A stretch of 64,000 nucleotides of DNA from Billgrantia campisalis (GTDB lineage: Bacteria > Pseudomonadota > Gammaproteobacteria > Pseudomonadales > Halomonadaceae), in the NCBI RefSeq assembly GCF_022341425.1, contig NZ_JABFUC010000001.1, positions 310,001 through 374,000 on the forward strand, read 5' to 3'. The notes beneath the pieces are model-generated. The model did no database searches. It saw only the letters and a program-made list of their open reading frames with translations, and was not told the origin of the DNA. Both the position numbers and the translations under genes were made by a program. The stretch's first letter is position 1. Each line of letters begins with the position of its first letter. Shown in pieces: positions 10,118 to 21,089 of the stretch.

Positions 10118-10125
10118 GCCGTGCC

Positions 10126-11082
10126 TCAGGCCAGCTTGCGCGCCACGCGCATTACCGCGCTGCGGGCACGCGGATTGGCATCGACTTCGGCGGCGTGAGG
10201 ACGCTGCGCCTTGCCCAGGGCCTCCAGCCGCCGCTCGATCTGATCTTCACGGATCGGCATGCCGCGCGGCAACCCGGTGTCGCCACGCACATGCTCGCGA
10301 ATGAAGCGCTTGACCCGGCGATCCTCCAGGGAGTGGAAGCTGATCACCACCAGGTGGCCGCCCGGCGCCAGCGCCTCCAGCGCCGCCGCCAGGGCCGCGT
10401 CGAGCTGATCCAGCTCGCCGTTGACCTGGATGCGCAAAGCCTGGAAAACGCGGGTCGCCGGATGCTTGCCCTTCTCCCAGGCCGGGTGGGCGGCCTTGAT
10501 CACCTCGGCCAGGTCGGCGGTGCGCTCGAAGGGGCGCTCGCCGCGTCGCGCCACCACCGCCCGGGCCAGGCGCCGGGCATAGCGCTCCTCGCCGTAGCGC
10601 TTGAAGACCTCGGCGATCTCCGCCTCCTTGGCGCGGGCCAGAAAGTCCGCGGCGCTCTCCCCACGGCCGGGGTCCATGCGCATGTCCAGCGGCCCGTCAC
10701 GCAGGAAGCTGAAACCGCGCTCGGGGTCATCGAGCTGCGGCGAGGAGACGCCCACGTCGAGCAGCACCCCGGACAGGCGCCCGTGCAGCCCCTCGCGTCG
10801 GGCGAGCTCACCCAGCCGGGCGAACTCGTCCTGGGCGATCGCAAATCGCGGGTCATCGATGGACGCCGCCTCGGCGATGGCCTGGGGATCGCGATCCATG
10901 GCCAGCAGGCGCCCCTGGGGCGCCAGGCGCGCGAGAATCGCCCGCGAATGCCCGCCACGCCCGAAGGTGCCGTCCAGATAGATGCCGCAAGGATCGTGCA
11001 CGAGTGCCTCGACGGCGCCGTCGAGCAGCACACTGGCATGGCGAAAGCCGCGAGGGGCCGTTTCAGGGGCGGATGACGACAT
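10126..11082 (-). CDS. rsmH: 16S rRNA (cytosine-1402-N4)-methyltransferase RsmH
   Basis: SAM-dependent methyltransferase modifying C1402 in the ribosomal decoding centre; first gene of the visible dcw run (also called mraW). 318 aa. Characteristic [13 protein letters not shown] start, SAM loop [33 protein letters not shown], and C-terminal [15 protein letters not shown]. Immediately upstream lies rnpB, not mraZ, so transcription either continues from rnpB/rsmI or starts in the 80-bp gap. No strong Shine-Dalgarno is visible before ATG 11082. Confidence 0.97.
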   Translation of the reverse strand: MSSSAPETAPRGFRHASVLLDGAVEALVHDPCGIYLDGTFGRGGHSRAILARLAPQGRLLAMDRDPQAIAEAASIDDPRFAIAQDEFARLGELARREGLHGRLSGVLLDVGVSSPQLDDPERGFSFLRDGPLDMRMDPGRGESAADFLARAKEAEIAEVFKRYGEERYARRLARAVVARRGERPFERTADLAEVIKAAHPAWEKGKHPATRVFQALRIQVNGELDQLDAALAAALEALAPGGHLVVISFHSLEDRRVKRFIREHVRGDTGLPRGMPIREDQIERRLEALGKAQRPHAAEVDANPRARSAVMRVARKLA

Positions 11083-11164
11083 GCGCTTCTCGGTTCAGGA
11101 TCATGGTGCGCCACGCTCCGGCGAGCCAGGTAGCGATAGCCGAAACGCGACGCGAACATTACGG

Positions 11165-11532
<368 letters not shown>

Positions 11533-11583
11533 GCGCAAGAATACCAGTGCACCCAGGCCCCCTCAACGTCTTTCCGCGCCAGT

Positions 11584-12441
11584 TCAACGCCGCTCCTTGA
11601 GGGCCTGGGCCCGGGCGTACCAGGTTTTCTTCGTTCCCCCCAGCAGCCGGGCGGCCACGGCGGCGGCCTGCTTGACCCCGACCCCTTCGTCCAGCAGGGC
11701 GCCGAGCAACGCCTCGGCCTCCACCGCCGCCGTCTCCTGATCGGGCCGCGGCTCGGCACCCGCCACCATGATGACGAACTCGCCGCGGGCCTGGTCCGGA
11801 TCGTCGGCCAGGCGCGCCAGCAAGGCCGCCGGTGTGCCGTCGAGGAAGGTCTCGAAGGTCTTGGTCAGCTCGCGGGCCAACACCAGGCGGCGCGCCCCGA
11901 AACAGGCCTCGAGGTCGGCCAGGGTGTCGCGAATACGATGGGGCGACTCATAGAACACCAGCGTCTCCTCGCGCCCCGCCAGCCCCTCCAGGCGGGACCG
12001 GCGCCCGCCCCCCTTGGCCGGCAGGAAGCCCTGGAACAGGAAGCGGTCGGTGGGCAGCCCGGCGGCACTCAGGGCCGCCACCAGCGCACAGGGACCGGGC
12101 AGCGGCACGATACGCCGCCCACGGGCACGCAGTTCGCGCACCAGCACGAAGCCCGGGTCGCTGATCAGCGGCGTGCCGGCATCGGAGACCAGAGCGATAT
12201 CCTCGCCGGCGGCCAGCCGGGCATCGAGCTGGTCGACCCGCGCCGCCTCGTTGTGCTCGTGCAGCGACAGCATCGGCACCGAAAGCCCCAGGTGGCGCAG
12301 CAGGCGCGCGGTATGCCGCGTATCCTCGGCGGCGACCAGCGCCACCTCGCCCAGCACCCGGGCGGCCCGCGGGCTCAGGTCGTCCAGATTCCCAATCGGC
12401 GTGGCGACCACGTACAATGAGCCTGAGCTCGAGTCTGACAT
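11584..12441 (-). CDS. rsmI: 16S rRNA (cytidine-1402-2'-O)-methyltransferase RsmI
   Basis: Methylates the ribose of C1402, the same nucleotide whose base is methylated by the nearby RsmH. 285 aa tetrapyrrole-methylase-fold protein: [66 protein letters not shown] and ARELTKTFE. The start ATG at 12441 has GGGAG 7 nt upstream. It is divergent from lpoA with only 44 bp between the start codons. Confidence 0.97.
   Translation of the reverse strand: MSDSSSGSLYVVATPIGNLDDLSPRAARVLGEVALVAAEDTRHTARLLRHLGLSVPMLSLHEHNEAARVDQLDARLAAGEDIALVSDAGTPLISDPGFVLVRELRARGRRIVPLPGPCALVAALSAAGLPTDRFLFQGFLPAKGGGRRSRLEGLAGREETLVFYESPHRIRDTLADLEACFGARRLVLARELTKTFETFLDGTPAALLARLADDPDQARGEFVIMVAGAEPRPDQETAAVEAEALLGALLDEGVGVKQAAAVAARLLGGTKKTWYARAQALKERR
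12413..12418 (+). promoter_or_regulatory. Possible -10 box for lpoA
   Basis: TACAAT matches the sigma-70 -10 consensus at five of six positions and lies about 68 bp before the lpoA ATG, inside the start of rsmI on the other strand. I see no good -35 at the usual spacing, so this is a weak call. Confidence 0.3.
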
Positions 12442-12485
12442 TGAAGGGCTCCCGGCAAGCGAAGACGACGAAGGGAAATGTATCC

Positions 12486-14277
12486 ATGGACAAGACGCCA
12501 CGCGGCCTGCTGGCCGCTGCGTTCGCAGCCCTGCTGCTCGGCGGCTGCGCCTACCAGCCCGGGCCGGTCGAGCGCCTCCCCGACGATCCGGGCGCGCTGC
12601 TCGAGCAGGCCCGCCAGCAGGAGCCCGAGCGGGCGGCCATCAGCCGGCTCGAAGCGGCCGATATCCTAGCACGCCAGGGCCAGCGCACCCAGGCGCTGGC
12701 GATTGCCGCCGAGCTCGACGACCGCCGACTCCCCGACGATCAGCGCCTGCGCTGGGCCATGCTGCTCTCCGAGCTCGGCGAGGCCGAGGGCGATCCCTCC
12801 GCGGTGATCCAGGCCGGCCAGCTGCTCGGCGAGATCGACCTGCCGCGAGACGCCGGCCTGATCCTGCGCGAGCGCCAGGGCAAGGCACTGGCCGAGATCG
12901 GCGAGCACCGTGCCGCCGCCGAGTCGCTGATGCGAGTGCAGTCGCATACCGACCGGGATGTCCTCAACGAGACGATCTGGGCCTCGCTGACCCGCCTGGA
13001 GCGATCCGAGCTCGATGCCATGCGCGATGGCGCCGATGAACTGACGCTGGGCTGGCTCACGCTGGCCGGACTGGTGCGCGACAGCGGCGGCGATGTGCAG
13101 CGTCTGTCCGAGCGCCTGGAGACGTGGCGCGAGCGCAACGTCCGCCACCCCGCCGCCCGACGGGTCCCAAGCGATCTCGCGGCGCTGCGCGAGCTGCGTG
13201 GCCAGCAGGTCCAGCATATCGCCGTCTTCCTGCCCGAATCGGGCCCGCTGGCCAGCGTGGCCGAAGCGATCCGCGACGGCATGCGAGCCCACCACCAGGC
13301 CACCGCCGAGCGCAACGGCGGGGTGCGCCTGACCTTCCTCGACGCCAGCCATGGCAATCTCGACATGCTCTACGAGGAGGCGCGCAGTCGCGGCGCCCAG
13401 GTGGTCATCGGCCCCCTCGACAAGGATCAGATCACCGAGCTGGAAAACCGCGACCAGGTCCCGCTGCCGACCCTCGGCCTCAACTACGGGCATGGCGAGA
13501 CCAACCGTGCCCGGGGACTCTTTCAATACGGCCTCTCCGCCGAGGACGAGGCCCGCCAGGTGGCGCGCCGCGGCCGCGAAGACGGCCACCGCCGTAGCGC
13601 CCTGCTGATACCCGACAACGAGTGGGGCAACCGGGTCGGCCGCGCCTTCGAGCGCGAGTGGCGACGCCTCGACGGCACCGTGACCAACGTGGTGGCCTAT
13701 AACCCGGGGGGCTCGGCCACCGAGAGCACCCGGCGCGCCCTGGCCGGCGGCAGACCCGACATGCTGTTTTTGCTGGCGCTGCCCAGCTACGCTCGCCAGG
13801 TTCCGCCCACCCTGGAGTACTACGACGCTGCCGGCCTGCCGATCTATGCCACCTCCCACCTCTTCGAAGGGCGCCCTCAGCCGCTGCTGGACCATGACCT
13901 GGACGCCGTCAACTTCCTCGACATCCCCTGGCAGATCCCCGATGCCGCCGTGGGCGGGGTGGAAGCCCTGCCCTATGCGGACAGCTATCGCCAGCTGCGC
14001 AGCGACGCCGACCCCTCGGTGTTTCGCCTGATGGCCATGGGCGTGGACGCCTATGAGCTGGCGCGGCGCCTGCCGCAGTTCCAACTGATGCCCGACAGCC
14101 AGCTGTTCGGCGCCACCGGCACCCTGGTGCCCGCCGCGGACGGCCGCATCCAGCGGCATCTGCCCTGGGCGCGCTTCGAACGGGGGGTGCCGCAGCCGAT
14201 CCTCACCATCGACCTGTTCGGCAGCGACCCGCTGGGCAACGGCGGCGCCCACCTGCCCAACGGCGAGCTGATCGAGG

Positions 14278-14306
<29 letters not shown>
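12486..14306 (+). CDS. lpoA: Outer-membrane lipoprotein activator of penicillin-binding protein (LpoA/LppC family)
   Basis: 606 aa. In E. coli LpoA reaches from the outer membrane through the wall to activate PBP1A. Signal peptide with lipobox LLGGC (lipidated Cys21), then an alpha-helical TPR-like N-terminal domain (roughly residues 30-230), then a type-1 periplasmic-binding-protein-like C-terminal domain beginning VQHIAVFLPESGPLAS. Start ATG 12486 has AGGGA upstream; the open frame extends further but without a start giving a signal peptide. It overlaps yraN at the 3' end, and the order lpoA-yraN-gmhA-dolP matches E. coli yraM-yraN-diaA-yraP. Confidence 0.93.
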
Positions 14307-15307
<1,001 letters not shown>

Positions 15308-15312
15308 CCCCC

Positions 15313-15891
15313 ATGCCCTTCAAGACACTGTCCCTGCTTCTTCTTGTTTCTGCCGCGCTGGTCCTGGGCGGCTGTACCACCGTCGCCGGCGTGACCAACC
15401 CCGGCGCCATCGAGGAGAACTACGGCAAGCGCACCCTCGGCGCCCAGGTCGAGGACGAGAGCATCGAGACCAAGATCGCCCACAATCTGCGGCGCCGTGA
15501 CGCCCGCCTGGGGGATGCCCGCATCAACGTCGACAGCTACAACGGCGTGGTGCTGCTCACCGGCCAGGTGCCCAGCCAGGAGCTCAAGCAAAAGGCCACC
15601 GAGGTAGCCAGCGAGGTGCGCAACGTGCGCGACGTGCACAACGAGCTGGCCATCGCCGCCAACCTGCCCGCCAGCCAGCGCCTCTCCGACACCTGGCTCA
15701 ACACCCGCATCCGCACCAGCCTGGCCACCGACGAGACCATCGACACCGGCCGCTTGCGCTTCATCACCGAGAACGCCAGCGTCTATGTGATGGGGATCGT
15801 CACTCGCGCCGAGTCCGACCGCATCGTCGATGCCATCTCACGAATCGGCGGCGTCCAGCGCATCGTCAAGGTATTCGACTACCTGGACTGA
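15313..15891 (+). CDS. dolP: Outer-membrane lipoprotein with two BON domains (DolP/YraP)
   Basis: 192 aa. Signal peptide ending in lipobox VLGGC (lipidated Cys21), then two BON domains: about residues 50-115 (ETKIAHNLRRRDARL ... INVDSYNGVVLLTGQV) and 125-190 (WLNTRIRTSL ... FITENASVYVMGIVT ... IVKVFDYLD). In E. coli DolP is a sigma-E-regulated lipoprotein that supports envelope integrity and assembly of outer-membrane proteins. It follows gmhA by 5 bp and is last in the lpoA operon; the 38-bp palindrome after it should terminate transcription. Confidence 0.92.
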   Translation: MPFKTLSLLLLVSAALVLGGCTTVAGVTNPGAIEENYGKRTLGAQVEDESIETKIAHNLRRRDARLGDARINVDSYNGVVLLTGQVPSQELKQKATEVASEVRNVRDVHNELAIAANLPASQRLSDTWLNTRIRTSLATDETIDTGRLRFITENASVYVMGIVTRAESDRIVDAISRIGGVQRIVKVFDYLD

Positions 15892-15910
15892 CCTCGAGAT
15901 AAGCAACCGA

Positions 15911-15948
15911 AACGACGACGGCAGGCCCCGGGGCCTGCCGTCGTCGTT
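15911..15948. terminator. Perfect 19-bp-arm palindrome, bidirectional terminator between dolP and sspB
   Basis: AACGACGACGGCAGGCCCC followed directly by its exact reverse complement. It lies 19 bp after the dolP stop and 30 bp after the convergent sspB stop. The outer A/T bases are short, so it is not a textbook U-tract terminator, but strength and position fit a shared terminator. Confidence 0.7.
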
Positions 15949-15978
15949 GGATGACGCCGCCAAGCGGCGCCTAACCGG

Positions 15979-16458
15979 CTACTTGATCACCCGCAGCGAC
16001 GGCCGACCCTTGGTGGGCGGCGCTTCATCGCCCGCCTCGCCCTCTTCGCCAGGGGCGTCCTCGGCGCTGTCACGCTCCACGCTGGCGAGCCCGGGACGCT
16101 CGGATGAGACCTCCTCCTCCGGCTCCTGGGCCGCGGGCGCCGGCATCACCGGCTCATGGCCGAAGACCATGCCCACGCCGTTCTCGCGGGCATACAGCGC
16201 CACCAGCGCCGGCATGGGCACGACCACCTGCATCGGCTGACCGCCGAAGCGGGCATGGAAAGTGATGGCATCGTTCTCGATATGCAGATCGCGCACCGCG
16301 GTGGGACCCACGTTGAGCACGATCTGGCCGTTCTGCACGAACTGCCGGGGCACCCTGACACCGGCCTGCTCGGCATCGACGACGATGTAGGGGGTTTGCT
16401 CGTTGTCCAGCAGCCACTCATAGAGGCCACGGGCAATGTAGGGACGGCTCGATAGCAT
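15979..16458 (-). CDS. sspB: ClpXP protease specificity-enhancing factor SspB
   Basis: Adaptor that delivers ssrA-tagged proteins to ClpXP. 159 aa: substrate-binding domain of about 110 residues (RPYIARGLYEWLLDN, IVLNVGPTAVRDL, ITFHARFGG), then a Glu/Pro-rich flexible linker, then the C-terminal ClpX-docking peptide RPSLRVIK, close to the E. coli RPALRVVK tail. It is 48 bp downstream of sspA, the usual two-gene operon. Confidence 0.96.
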   Translation of the reverse strand: MLSSRPYIARGLYEWLLDNEQTPYIVVDAEQAGVRVPRQFVQNGQIVLNVGPTAVRDLHIENDAITFHARFGGQPMQVVVPMPALVALYARENGVGMVFGHEPVMPAPAAQEPEEEVSSERPGLASVERDSAEDAPGEEGEAGDEAPPTKGRPSLRVIK

Positions 16459-16506
16459 CAGTGCCCTCCTCCGTGTCTGGGCGCCGGGCTGGGCCCGGCG
16501 CCGCTT

Positions 16507-17133
16507 TCAGGTGCGCATCTCGCGCTCGTTCTCGCTGAGCGAGGCAATAAAGGCGTCGCGCTCGAACAGCCGCTCCATGTACGTCATCAGCGGCTTGACC
16601 TGCTTCTCGGGGAGCTCGATGCCAAGCACCGGCATCCGCCAGAGAATCGGCGCGATGCAGCAGTCCACCAGCGAGAACTCCTCGCTCATGAAGTACGGCA
16701 TGTCCTCGAAGATCGGCGAAATGCCGACCAGGCTCTCGCGCAGCTCCTTGCGCGCCTTCTCGGCCTCCTTCTTCGACCCCTGCTCGATCTGCTCGACCAG
16801 CGGGCACCATTCACGCTCGATCCGGTGCATCCACAGCCGGCTCTGGGCCCGTGCCACCGGATAGACAGGCAGCAGCGGCGGATGAGGGAAGCGCTCGTCG
16901 AGATACTCCATCATCACCTTGGACTCGTAGAGCACCAGCTCCCGGTCGAGCAGCGTCGGCACGCTGTTGTAGGGGTTGAGATCGGCAAGCTCTTCGGGGC
17001 GCTGGTCGCCATTGACCTCGACGATATCCACCGCCACGCCTTTTTCGGCGAGTACGATGCGCACGCGATGACTGAAGTGGTCATCGCTTCCAGAGTAGAA
17101 GATCATCGACGACCGCTTGGCCACTACACCCAT
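16507..17133 (-). CDS. sspA: Stringent starvation protein A (RNA polymerase-associated GST-like protein)
   Basis: 208 aa glutathione-S-transferase-fold protein that binds RNA polymerase holoenzyme in stationary phase and acid stress. N-terminal thioredoxin-like half ([23 protein letters not shown]), [32 protein letters not shown], then the surface motif [24 protein letters not shown]. It carries the PHP pocket described for E. coli SspA. The C-terminal half contains [15 protein letters not shown] and ends [17 protein letters not shown]. It lies upstream of sspB. Confidence 0.96.
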   Translation of the reverse strand: MGVVAKRSSMIFYSGSDDHFSHRVRIVLAEKGVAVDIVEVNGDQRPEELADLNPYNSVPTLLDRELVLYESKVMMEYLDERFPHPPLLPVYPVARAQSRLWMHRIEREWCPLVEQIEQGSKKEAEKARKELRESLVGISPIFEDMPYFMSEEFSLVDCCIAPILWRMPVLGIELPEKQVKPLMTYMERLFERDAFIASLSENEREMRT

Positions 17134-17163
17134 GAAACAATCCTCGCATCAAATCGAACCGGG

Positions 17164-17172
17164 ATGATAACA
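17164..17172 (-). promoter_or_regulatory. Possible extended -10 promoter for sspA
   Basis: Read on the minus strand, TGTTATCAT is an extended -10 (TGn plus TATCAT) about 30 bp before the sspA start. A GC hairpin (GCCCCGC/GCGGGGGC) sits directly upstream where a -35 would be, and no -35 is evident. Confidence 0.35.
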
Positions 17173-17227
17173 CGCCCCCGCTCGGCGGGGCGCATCCACT
17201 TGCGCCGCCAGGCGCAGCATACGACAC

Positions 17228-17260
17228 AGGGGGCGCATGGCCCGCGGCCATGCGCCCCCT
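17228..17260 (-). terminator. 15-bp stem hairpin after petC
   Basis: AGGGGGCGCATGGCC and its exact complement flank a 3-nt loop, about 50 bp after the petC stop and upstream of the sspA promoter region. There is no long U-tract, so it may slow or stop transcription or protect the 3' end. Nothing else is apparent in the 17134-17309 gap. Confidence 0.55.
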
Positions 17261-17309
17261 GCTGCACGATACATCACACTAAGTCAGTGACACCGTCTCA
17301 GTCACACTC

Positions 17310-18077
17310 TCAGTGAATGTCGCGCCAGTACTCACGCTTGAGCAGATAGGCCAGCACACCGAAGATGAAGAGGAAGATCAGCACCTTCGGCCCCAGGGTC
17401 TGGGCATGCAGTCTGGAGGGCTCGCCGACATAGACCAGGAAGTTGGTCAGGTCATAGACCGCTTCCTCGAACTCGTCGGGCTCCATGGCGCCGGGACGGG
17501 TGATCTGCAGCACCTCGCAGGACTGGTACTTGCCGGTCAGGGGGTCGAGCTCCGCCCCCTCGATGGGCCGGTCAGTCTCGGCGCACACCATCTCCTGCAC
17601 ACCCTGCAGTGGCTCGAGCACGTTGGGCATGGCCGGCGCCTCCAGCACGATGTTGTTGACACCGAGCAACTGGTCAGGATCTCGGTAGAACCCCAGCAGA
17701 TAGGAGTAGATGTAGTCCGGTCCCTTTACCCGGTTGAACAGCGTCAGATCAGGCGGCGCCACGCCGAACCAGTTTTCGGAGTCACCCGGCTGCATGGCGA
17801 TGTGCATCTGGTCATTGAAGGCCAGGTCGGAGGAGAAGATCAGGTTCTCCTCCACCAGATCCTGGGGCATGCCCAGATCTGTCGCTGCACGTGAGAAACG
17901 CTGATGCTCCAGCGCATGACAGCTCATGCAGTAGTTGACATAGAGCTGCATGCCCCGCTGCAGGGACGCCTGATCGTTGATATCCGGCGTCATCGAGAAG
18001 GGCTGTTCAGGCAGCGGCGCCGCCATGGCCGTGAACGGCACCAGCGCGAAGAGCAGTGCGAACAGTTGCTTTTTCAT
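17310..18077 (-). CDS. petC: Cytochrome c1 of the bc1 complex
   Basis: Periplasmic, membrane-anchored haem c subunit of ubiquinol:cytochrome c oxidoreductase. 255 aa. Signal peptide MKKQLFALLFALVPFTAMAA, haem-binding CMSCH (C50, C53, H54), an axial Met probably in EAPAMPNVL, and a C-terminal transmembrane anchor (VLIFLFIFGVLAYLLKREYW). The start ATG 18077 shares its first base with the petB TAA stop (TAATG), so translation is probably coupled. Confidence 0.97.
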   Translation of the reverse strand: MKKQLFALLFALVPFTAMAAPLPEQPFSMTPDINDQASLQRGMQLYVNYCMSCHALEHQRFSRAATDLGMPQDLVEENLIFSSDLAFNDQMHIAMQPGDSENWFGVAPPDLTLFNRVKGPDYIYSYLLGFYRDPDQLLGVNNIVLEAPAMPNVLEPLQGVQEMVCAETDRPIEGAELDPLTGKYQSCEVLQITRPGAMEPDEFEEAVYDLTNFLVYVGEPSRLHAQTLGPKVLIFLFIFGVLAYLLKREYWRDIH

Positions 18078-19336
18078 TAGCCAGTCACCCTTTCCGGAAC
18101 GGGTTTGGACTTCTCCAGCTTGGTGTACAGCGGCATCAGCAGGAAGAAGGCGAAGTAGAGCACCGTGCACAGCTGTGCCACCGCGGTACGAATCGGCGTG
18201 GCCGGAATGGCCCCCAGGATCCCCAGGATCACGAAGCTGATTGCGAAGAGCAGCAGCGCCACCTTGGACATCCACCCCTTATAGCGCATGGAGCGTACCG
18301 GGCTGCGATCGAGCCAGGGCAGCACGAACAACACCGCAATGGCACCGCCCATGAAGACCACGCCGAGGAACTCGGCCTGCAGGGGGCCAATGTCGAAGGT
18401 GATCGCACGCAGGATGGCGTAGAAGGGCGTGAAGTACCACACCGGGGCGATATGGTCCGGGGTCACCATCGGGTTGGCCGGTTCGAAGTTGGGCCGCTCG
18501 AGGAAGTAGCCGCCACCCTCGGGGAAGTAGAAGATCACCATTGCGAAGACGAACAGGAACACCGCCACACCGAAGATGTCTTTTACGGTGTAGTAGGGAT
18601 GGAAGGGAATGCCGTCCAGCGGTTTGCCGGATTCGTCCTTCTTCTCCTTGATGTCGATGCCGTCGGGATTGTTGGACCCGACTTCATGCAGGGCGATGAT
18701 ATGCAGCACCACCAGCGCCAGGATCACGATGGGCAATGCCACCACGTGCAGGGCGAAGAAGCGGTTCAGGGTAATGCCGGAGATCAGGAAGTCGCCACGA
18801 ATCCACTGCGCCAGATCGGGACCGATGAACGGAATGGTCGCGAACAGCGAGATGATCACCTGGGCGCCCCAGTAGGACATCTGGCCCCAGGGCAGCAGAT
18901 AGCCCATGAAGGCTTCTGCCATCAGCAGCAGGTAGATGGCCATGCCGAAGATCCACACCAGCTCGCGCGGCGCCTTGTAGGACCCGTACAGCAGGGCGCG
19001 GAACATGTGCAGATAGATGACCACGAAGAAGGCCGATGCGCCGGTGGAGTGCATGTAGCGGATCAGCCAGCCGTACTCCACGTCGCGCATGATGTACTCG
19101 ACCGACGCGAAGGCGCCCTCGCCGGAGGGGTTGTAGCTCATGGTCAGCCACACCCCGGTGAGGATCTGGTTGACCAGCAACAGCATCGCCAGCGAGCCGA
19201 AGAAGTACCAGAAATTGAAATTCTTGGGGGCGTAGTACTTGGAGAGATGATCCTGCCACATCTGCGTGGCGGGGAAGCGATCATCGACCCAGCGCATGAT
19301 GCCGCTTTCCGCCTTGACCCGATTCGGATTACCCAT
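18077..19336 (-). CDS. petB: Cytochrome b of the bc1 complex
   Basis: Integral membrane subunit carrying haems bL and bH and both quinone sites. 419 aa with eight hydrophobic helices. Four haem ligand histidines sit in the MHSTGA...YLHMFRALLYG and RFFALHVVALPI...VLHIIALHEVGSNNP stretches, and the Qo-site motif appears as PEGGG rather than the more familiar PEWY region around FYFPEGGGYFLERPNF. ATG 19336 is chosen over the adjacent GTG 19339 because AGGAGG lies 7 nt upstream. It overlaps the petA stop (TGATG). Confidence 0.96.
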   Translation of the reverse strand: MGNPNRVKAESGIMRWVDDRFPATQMWQDHLSKYYAPKNFNFWYFFGSLAMLLLVNQILTGVWLTMSYNPSGEGAFASVEYIMRDVEYGWLIRYMHSTGASAFFVVIYLHMFRALLYGSYKAPRELVWIFGMAIYLLLMAEAFMGYLLPWGQMSYWGAQVIISLFATIPFIGPDLAQWIRGDFLISGITLNRFFALHVVALPIVILALVVLHIIALHEVGSNNPDGIDIKEKKDESGKPLDGIPFHPYYTVKDIFGVAVFLFVFAMVIFYFPEGGGYFLERPNFEPANPMVTPDHIAPVWYFTPFYAILRAITFDIGPLQAEFLGVVFMGGAIAVLFVLPWLDRSPVRSMRYKGWMSKVALLLFAISFVILGILGAIPATPIRTAVAQLCTVLYFAFFLLMPLYTKLEKSKPVPERVTG

Positions 19337-19929
19337 CACGCAACCTCCTCGTCTTCACCGACGATGATGATGTCGTCGGTCTCAAAGCGGTACGGCGGCA
19401 CCTCCAGGTTGGACGGCGCCGGCACGTTGCGGAATACGCGGCCCGAGAGGTCGAAGTAGGAGCCGTGACAGGGGCAGAAATAGCCGCCCGGCCAGGCCGC
19501 CATGTCCACGTCGTCGGGCTCCGGGCGAAAGAGCGGCGAACACCCCAGGTGGGTACAGATGCCGATCAGCACCGAGATATCGGGCCTGATGGAACGCAGC
19601 GGGCCGGTGACATACGGCGGCTGCTGTGGAGCCGTGGAATCGGGATCGACCAGGCGAGCAGGGTCGAAGTTTTCGGTACGCTCGATCATGTCCTGGGTGC
19701 GCTTGACGATCCACACCGGACGGCCGCGCCACTCCACGGTTATCCGCTGCCCCGGTTCCAGCTTGGAAATATCCGCCTGGACCGGCGCCCCCGCCGCTCT
19801 TGCCCTGGCACTTGGCTGCCAGGAAGCCACAAAGGGAACCGCCACTCCCACGGCACCCACCGCACCCACAACGGTGGTGGCACCCAGGAGCAGACGGCGC
19901 CGCCCTTTGTTTACGCCGTTATCTGCCAT
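19336..19929 (-). CDS. petA: Rieske iron-sulfur subunit of the bc1 complex
   Basis: Periplasmic [2Fe-2S] subunit that shuttles electrons from ubiquinol to cytochrome c1. 197 aa. The N-terminal NKGRRRLLLGATTVVGAVGA segment is a Tat-type signal anchor, and the cluster-binding boxes are CTHLGC (C125, H127, C130) and CPCHGS (C152, C154, H155). First gene of petABC, terminated from the upstream rplM-rpsI unit by a strong hairpin. Confidence 0.97.
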   Translation of the reverse strand: MADNGVNKGRRRLLLGATTVVGAVGAVGVAVPFVASWQPSARARAAGAPVQADISKLEPGQRITVEWRGRPVWIVKRTQDMIERTENFDPARLVDPDSTAPQQPPYVTGPLRSIRPDISVLIGICTHLGCSPLFRPEPDDVDMAAWPGGYFCPCHGSYFDLSGRVFRNVPAPSNLEVPPYRFETDDIIIVGEDEEVA

Positions 19930-20010
19930 TTTCTGGTTTCTCCCATCAGCTTACCCGTTGATCCATCACGGGGGTTGGTGTCCCGCGACCACGGATACCA
20001 AATCCGCCAC

Positions 20011-20039
20011 ATCTTAAGGAATCACACGGCGAGGCACAA
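20011..20039 (-). promoter_or_regulatory. Possible sigma-70 promoter for petABC
   Basis: On the minus strand TTGTGC, a 17-bp spacer and TAAGAT lie about 82 bp before the petA start and downstream of the rpsI terminator. Box matches are moderate (3/6 and 4/6). Confidence 0.35.
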
Positions 20040-20090
20040 GGCAAAGAGGGCCTGACCAAGGTGTAATTCTCAATGCAATTCACTGATAAA

Positions 20091-20127
20091 AAAGAAAAAA
20101 GCCCAGGCAATGGCCCGGGCTTTTTTT
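20091..20127 (-). terminator. Rho-independent terminator of the rplM-rpsI operon
   Basis: On the minus strand the stem GCCCGGGC/GCCTGGGC (one G-U pair, loop CATT) is followed by TTTTTTCTTTTTT. It lies 17 bp after the rpsI stop. The A-run on the other side would also help termination in the opposite direction. Confidence 0.9.
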
Positions 20128-20143
20128 GCCAACAAGCGCTGAA

Positions 20144-20533
20144 TCAGCGCTTGGAGAACTGCGGGCGACGACGCGCCTTGCGCAGACCGACTTTCTTACG
20201 CTCGACCTGACGGGCGTCACGGGTCACGTAGCCCGCGGCCCGCAGCGCAGGACGGAAGTCCTCGTTGTAGGCCATCAGGGCACGGGTGATGCCGTGACGA
20301 ATGGCGCCCGCCTGGGCGGAGCCACCGCCGCCCTTGACGGTCACATAGACGTCGAACTGACCGAGGGTCTCGGTGAGCTCCAGCGGCTGGCGCACCACCA
20401 TACGGCCGGTGACGCGACCGAAATACTGGTCCAGCTCACGGCTGTTGACGGTGATCTTGCCGGTGCCCGGCTTGAGGAAAACGCGAGCGGTGGACGTCTT
20501 GCGGCGCCCGGTACCGTAATAGTGCTGTGTCAT
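20144..20533 (-). CDS. rpsI: 30S ribosomal protein S9
   Basis: 129 aa, the usual length of bacterial S9. Starts [20 protein letters not shown], with [16 protein letters not shown] and [10 protein letters not shown]; the basic tail ends RRRPQFSKR, the conserved C-terminus that contacts the P-site tRNA. It follows rplM by 13 bp. Confidence 0.98.
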   Translation of the reverse strand: MTQHYYGTGRRKTSTARVFLKPGTGKITVNSRELDQYFGRVTGRMVVRQPLELTETLGQFDVYVTVKGGGGSAQAGAIRHGITRALMAYNEDFRPALRAAGYVTRDARQVERKKVGLRKARRRPQFSKR

Positions 20534-20546
20534 GGCGATGACCCCC

Positions 20547-20975
20547 TCAGATGTTCAGTTCTTGCGGCTGCTGGGCGGCGTGCGGATGCTCGGCACCCGC
20601 GTAGACCTTCAGCTTGGAATACATGGCGCGACCCAGGGGGCCCTTCGGCAGCATGCCCTTGACAGCGGACTCGATGACCCGCTCGGGAGCGTGAGCGATC
20701 ATCTTTTCGAAATTCATGGAACGCAGCCCACCCGGATAGCCGGTGTGGCGGTAGTAGGTCTTGGCCTGGGCCTTGTTGCCGGTCACCTTCACCTTCTCGG
20801 CGTTGATCACGACGATATAGTCGCCGGTATCGACGTGGGGGGTGAACTCCGGCTTGTGCTTGCCGCGCAGGCGACGAGCGATTTCGGTGGCCAGGCGGCC
20901 GAGCGTCTTGTCCGCAGCGTCGACGACATACCAGTCGCGCTGGACGGACTGCGGCTTAGCAGTGAACGTCTTCAT
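20547..20975 (-). CDS. rplM: 50S ribosomal protein L13
   Basis: 142 aa, identical in length to E. coli L13. [64 protein letters not shown] and the C-terminal [20 protein letters not shown] are all typical. ATG 20975 is chosen for that length although the frame opens 15 bp earlier. It is first in the two-gene operon with rpsI and has an approximately 110-nt leader. Confidence 0.98.
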   Translation of the reverse strand: MKTFTAKPQSVQRDWYVVDAADKTLGRLATEIARRLRGKHKPEFTPHVDTGDYIVVINAEKVKVTGNKAQAKTYYRHTGYPGGLRSMNFEKMIAHAPERVIESAVKGMLPKGPLGRAMYSKLKVYAGAEHPHAAQQPQELNI

Positions 20976-21089
20976 GGATGAAATCACCACAATCGATGTA
21001 TTGGATCCTGCCGCCGGCCGAGCCGACGAGGGATCATCCCTATTTTTCTTGGTTGCCGGCGAGCGCCGACAACGTTCGAGCGAGGCGGC

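Noticed and set aside
17180..17205. GC hairpin CGCCCCCGCTCGGCGGGGCG as a terminator for petC
   Set aside because: It lies in the sspA promoter/leader zone and beyond the stronger 15-bp stem at 17228-17260; likely incidental or part of sspA control.
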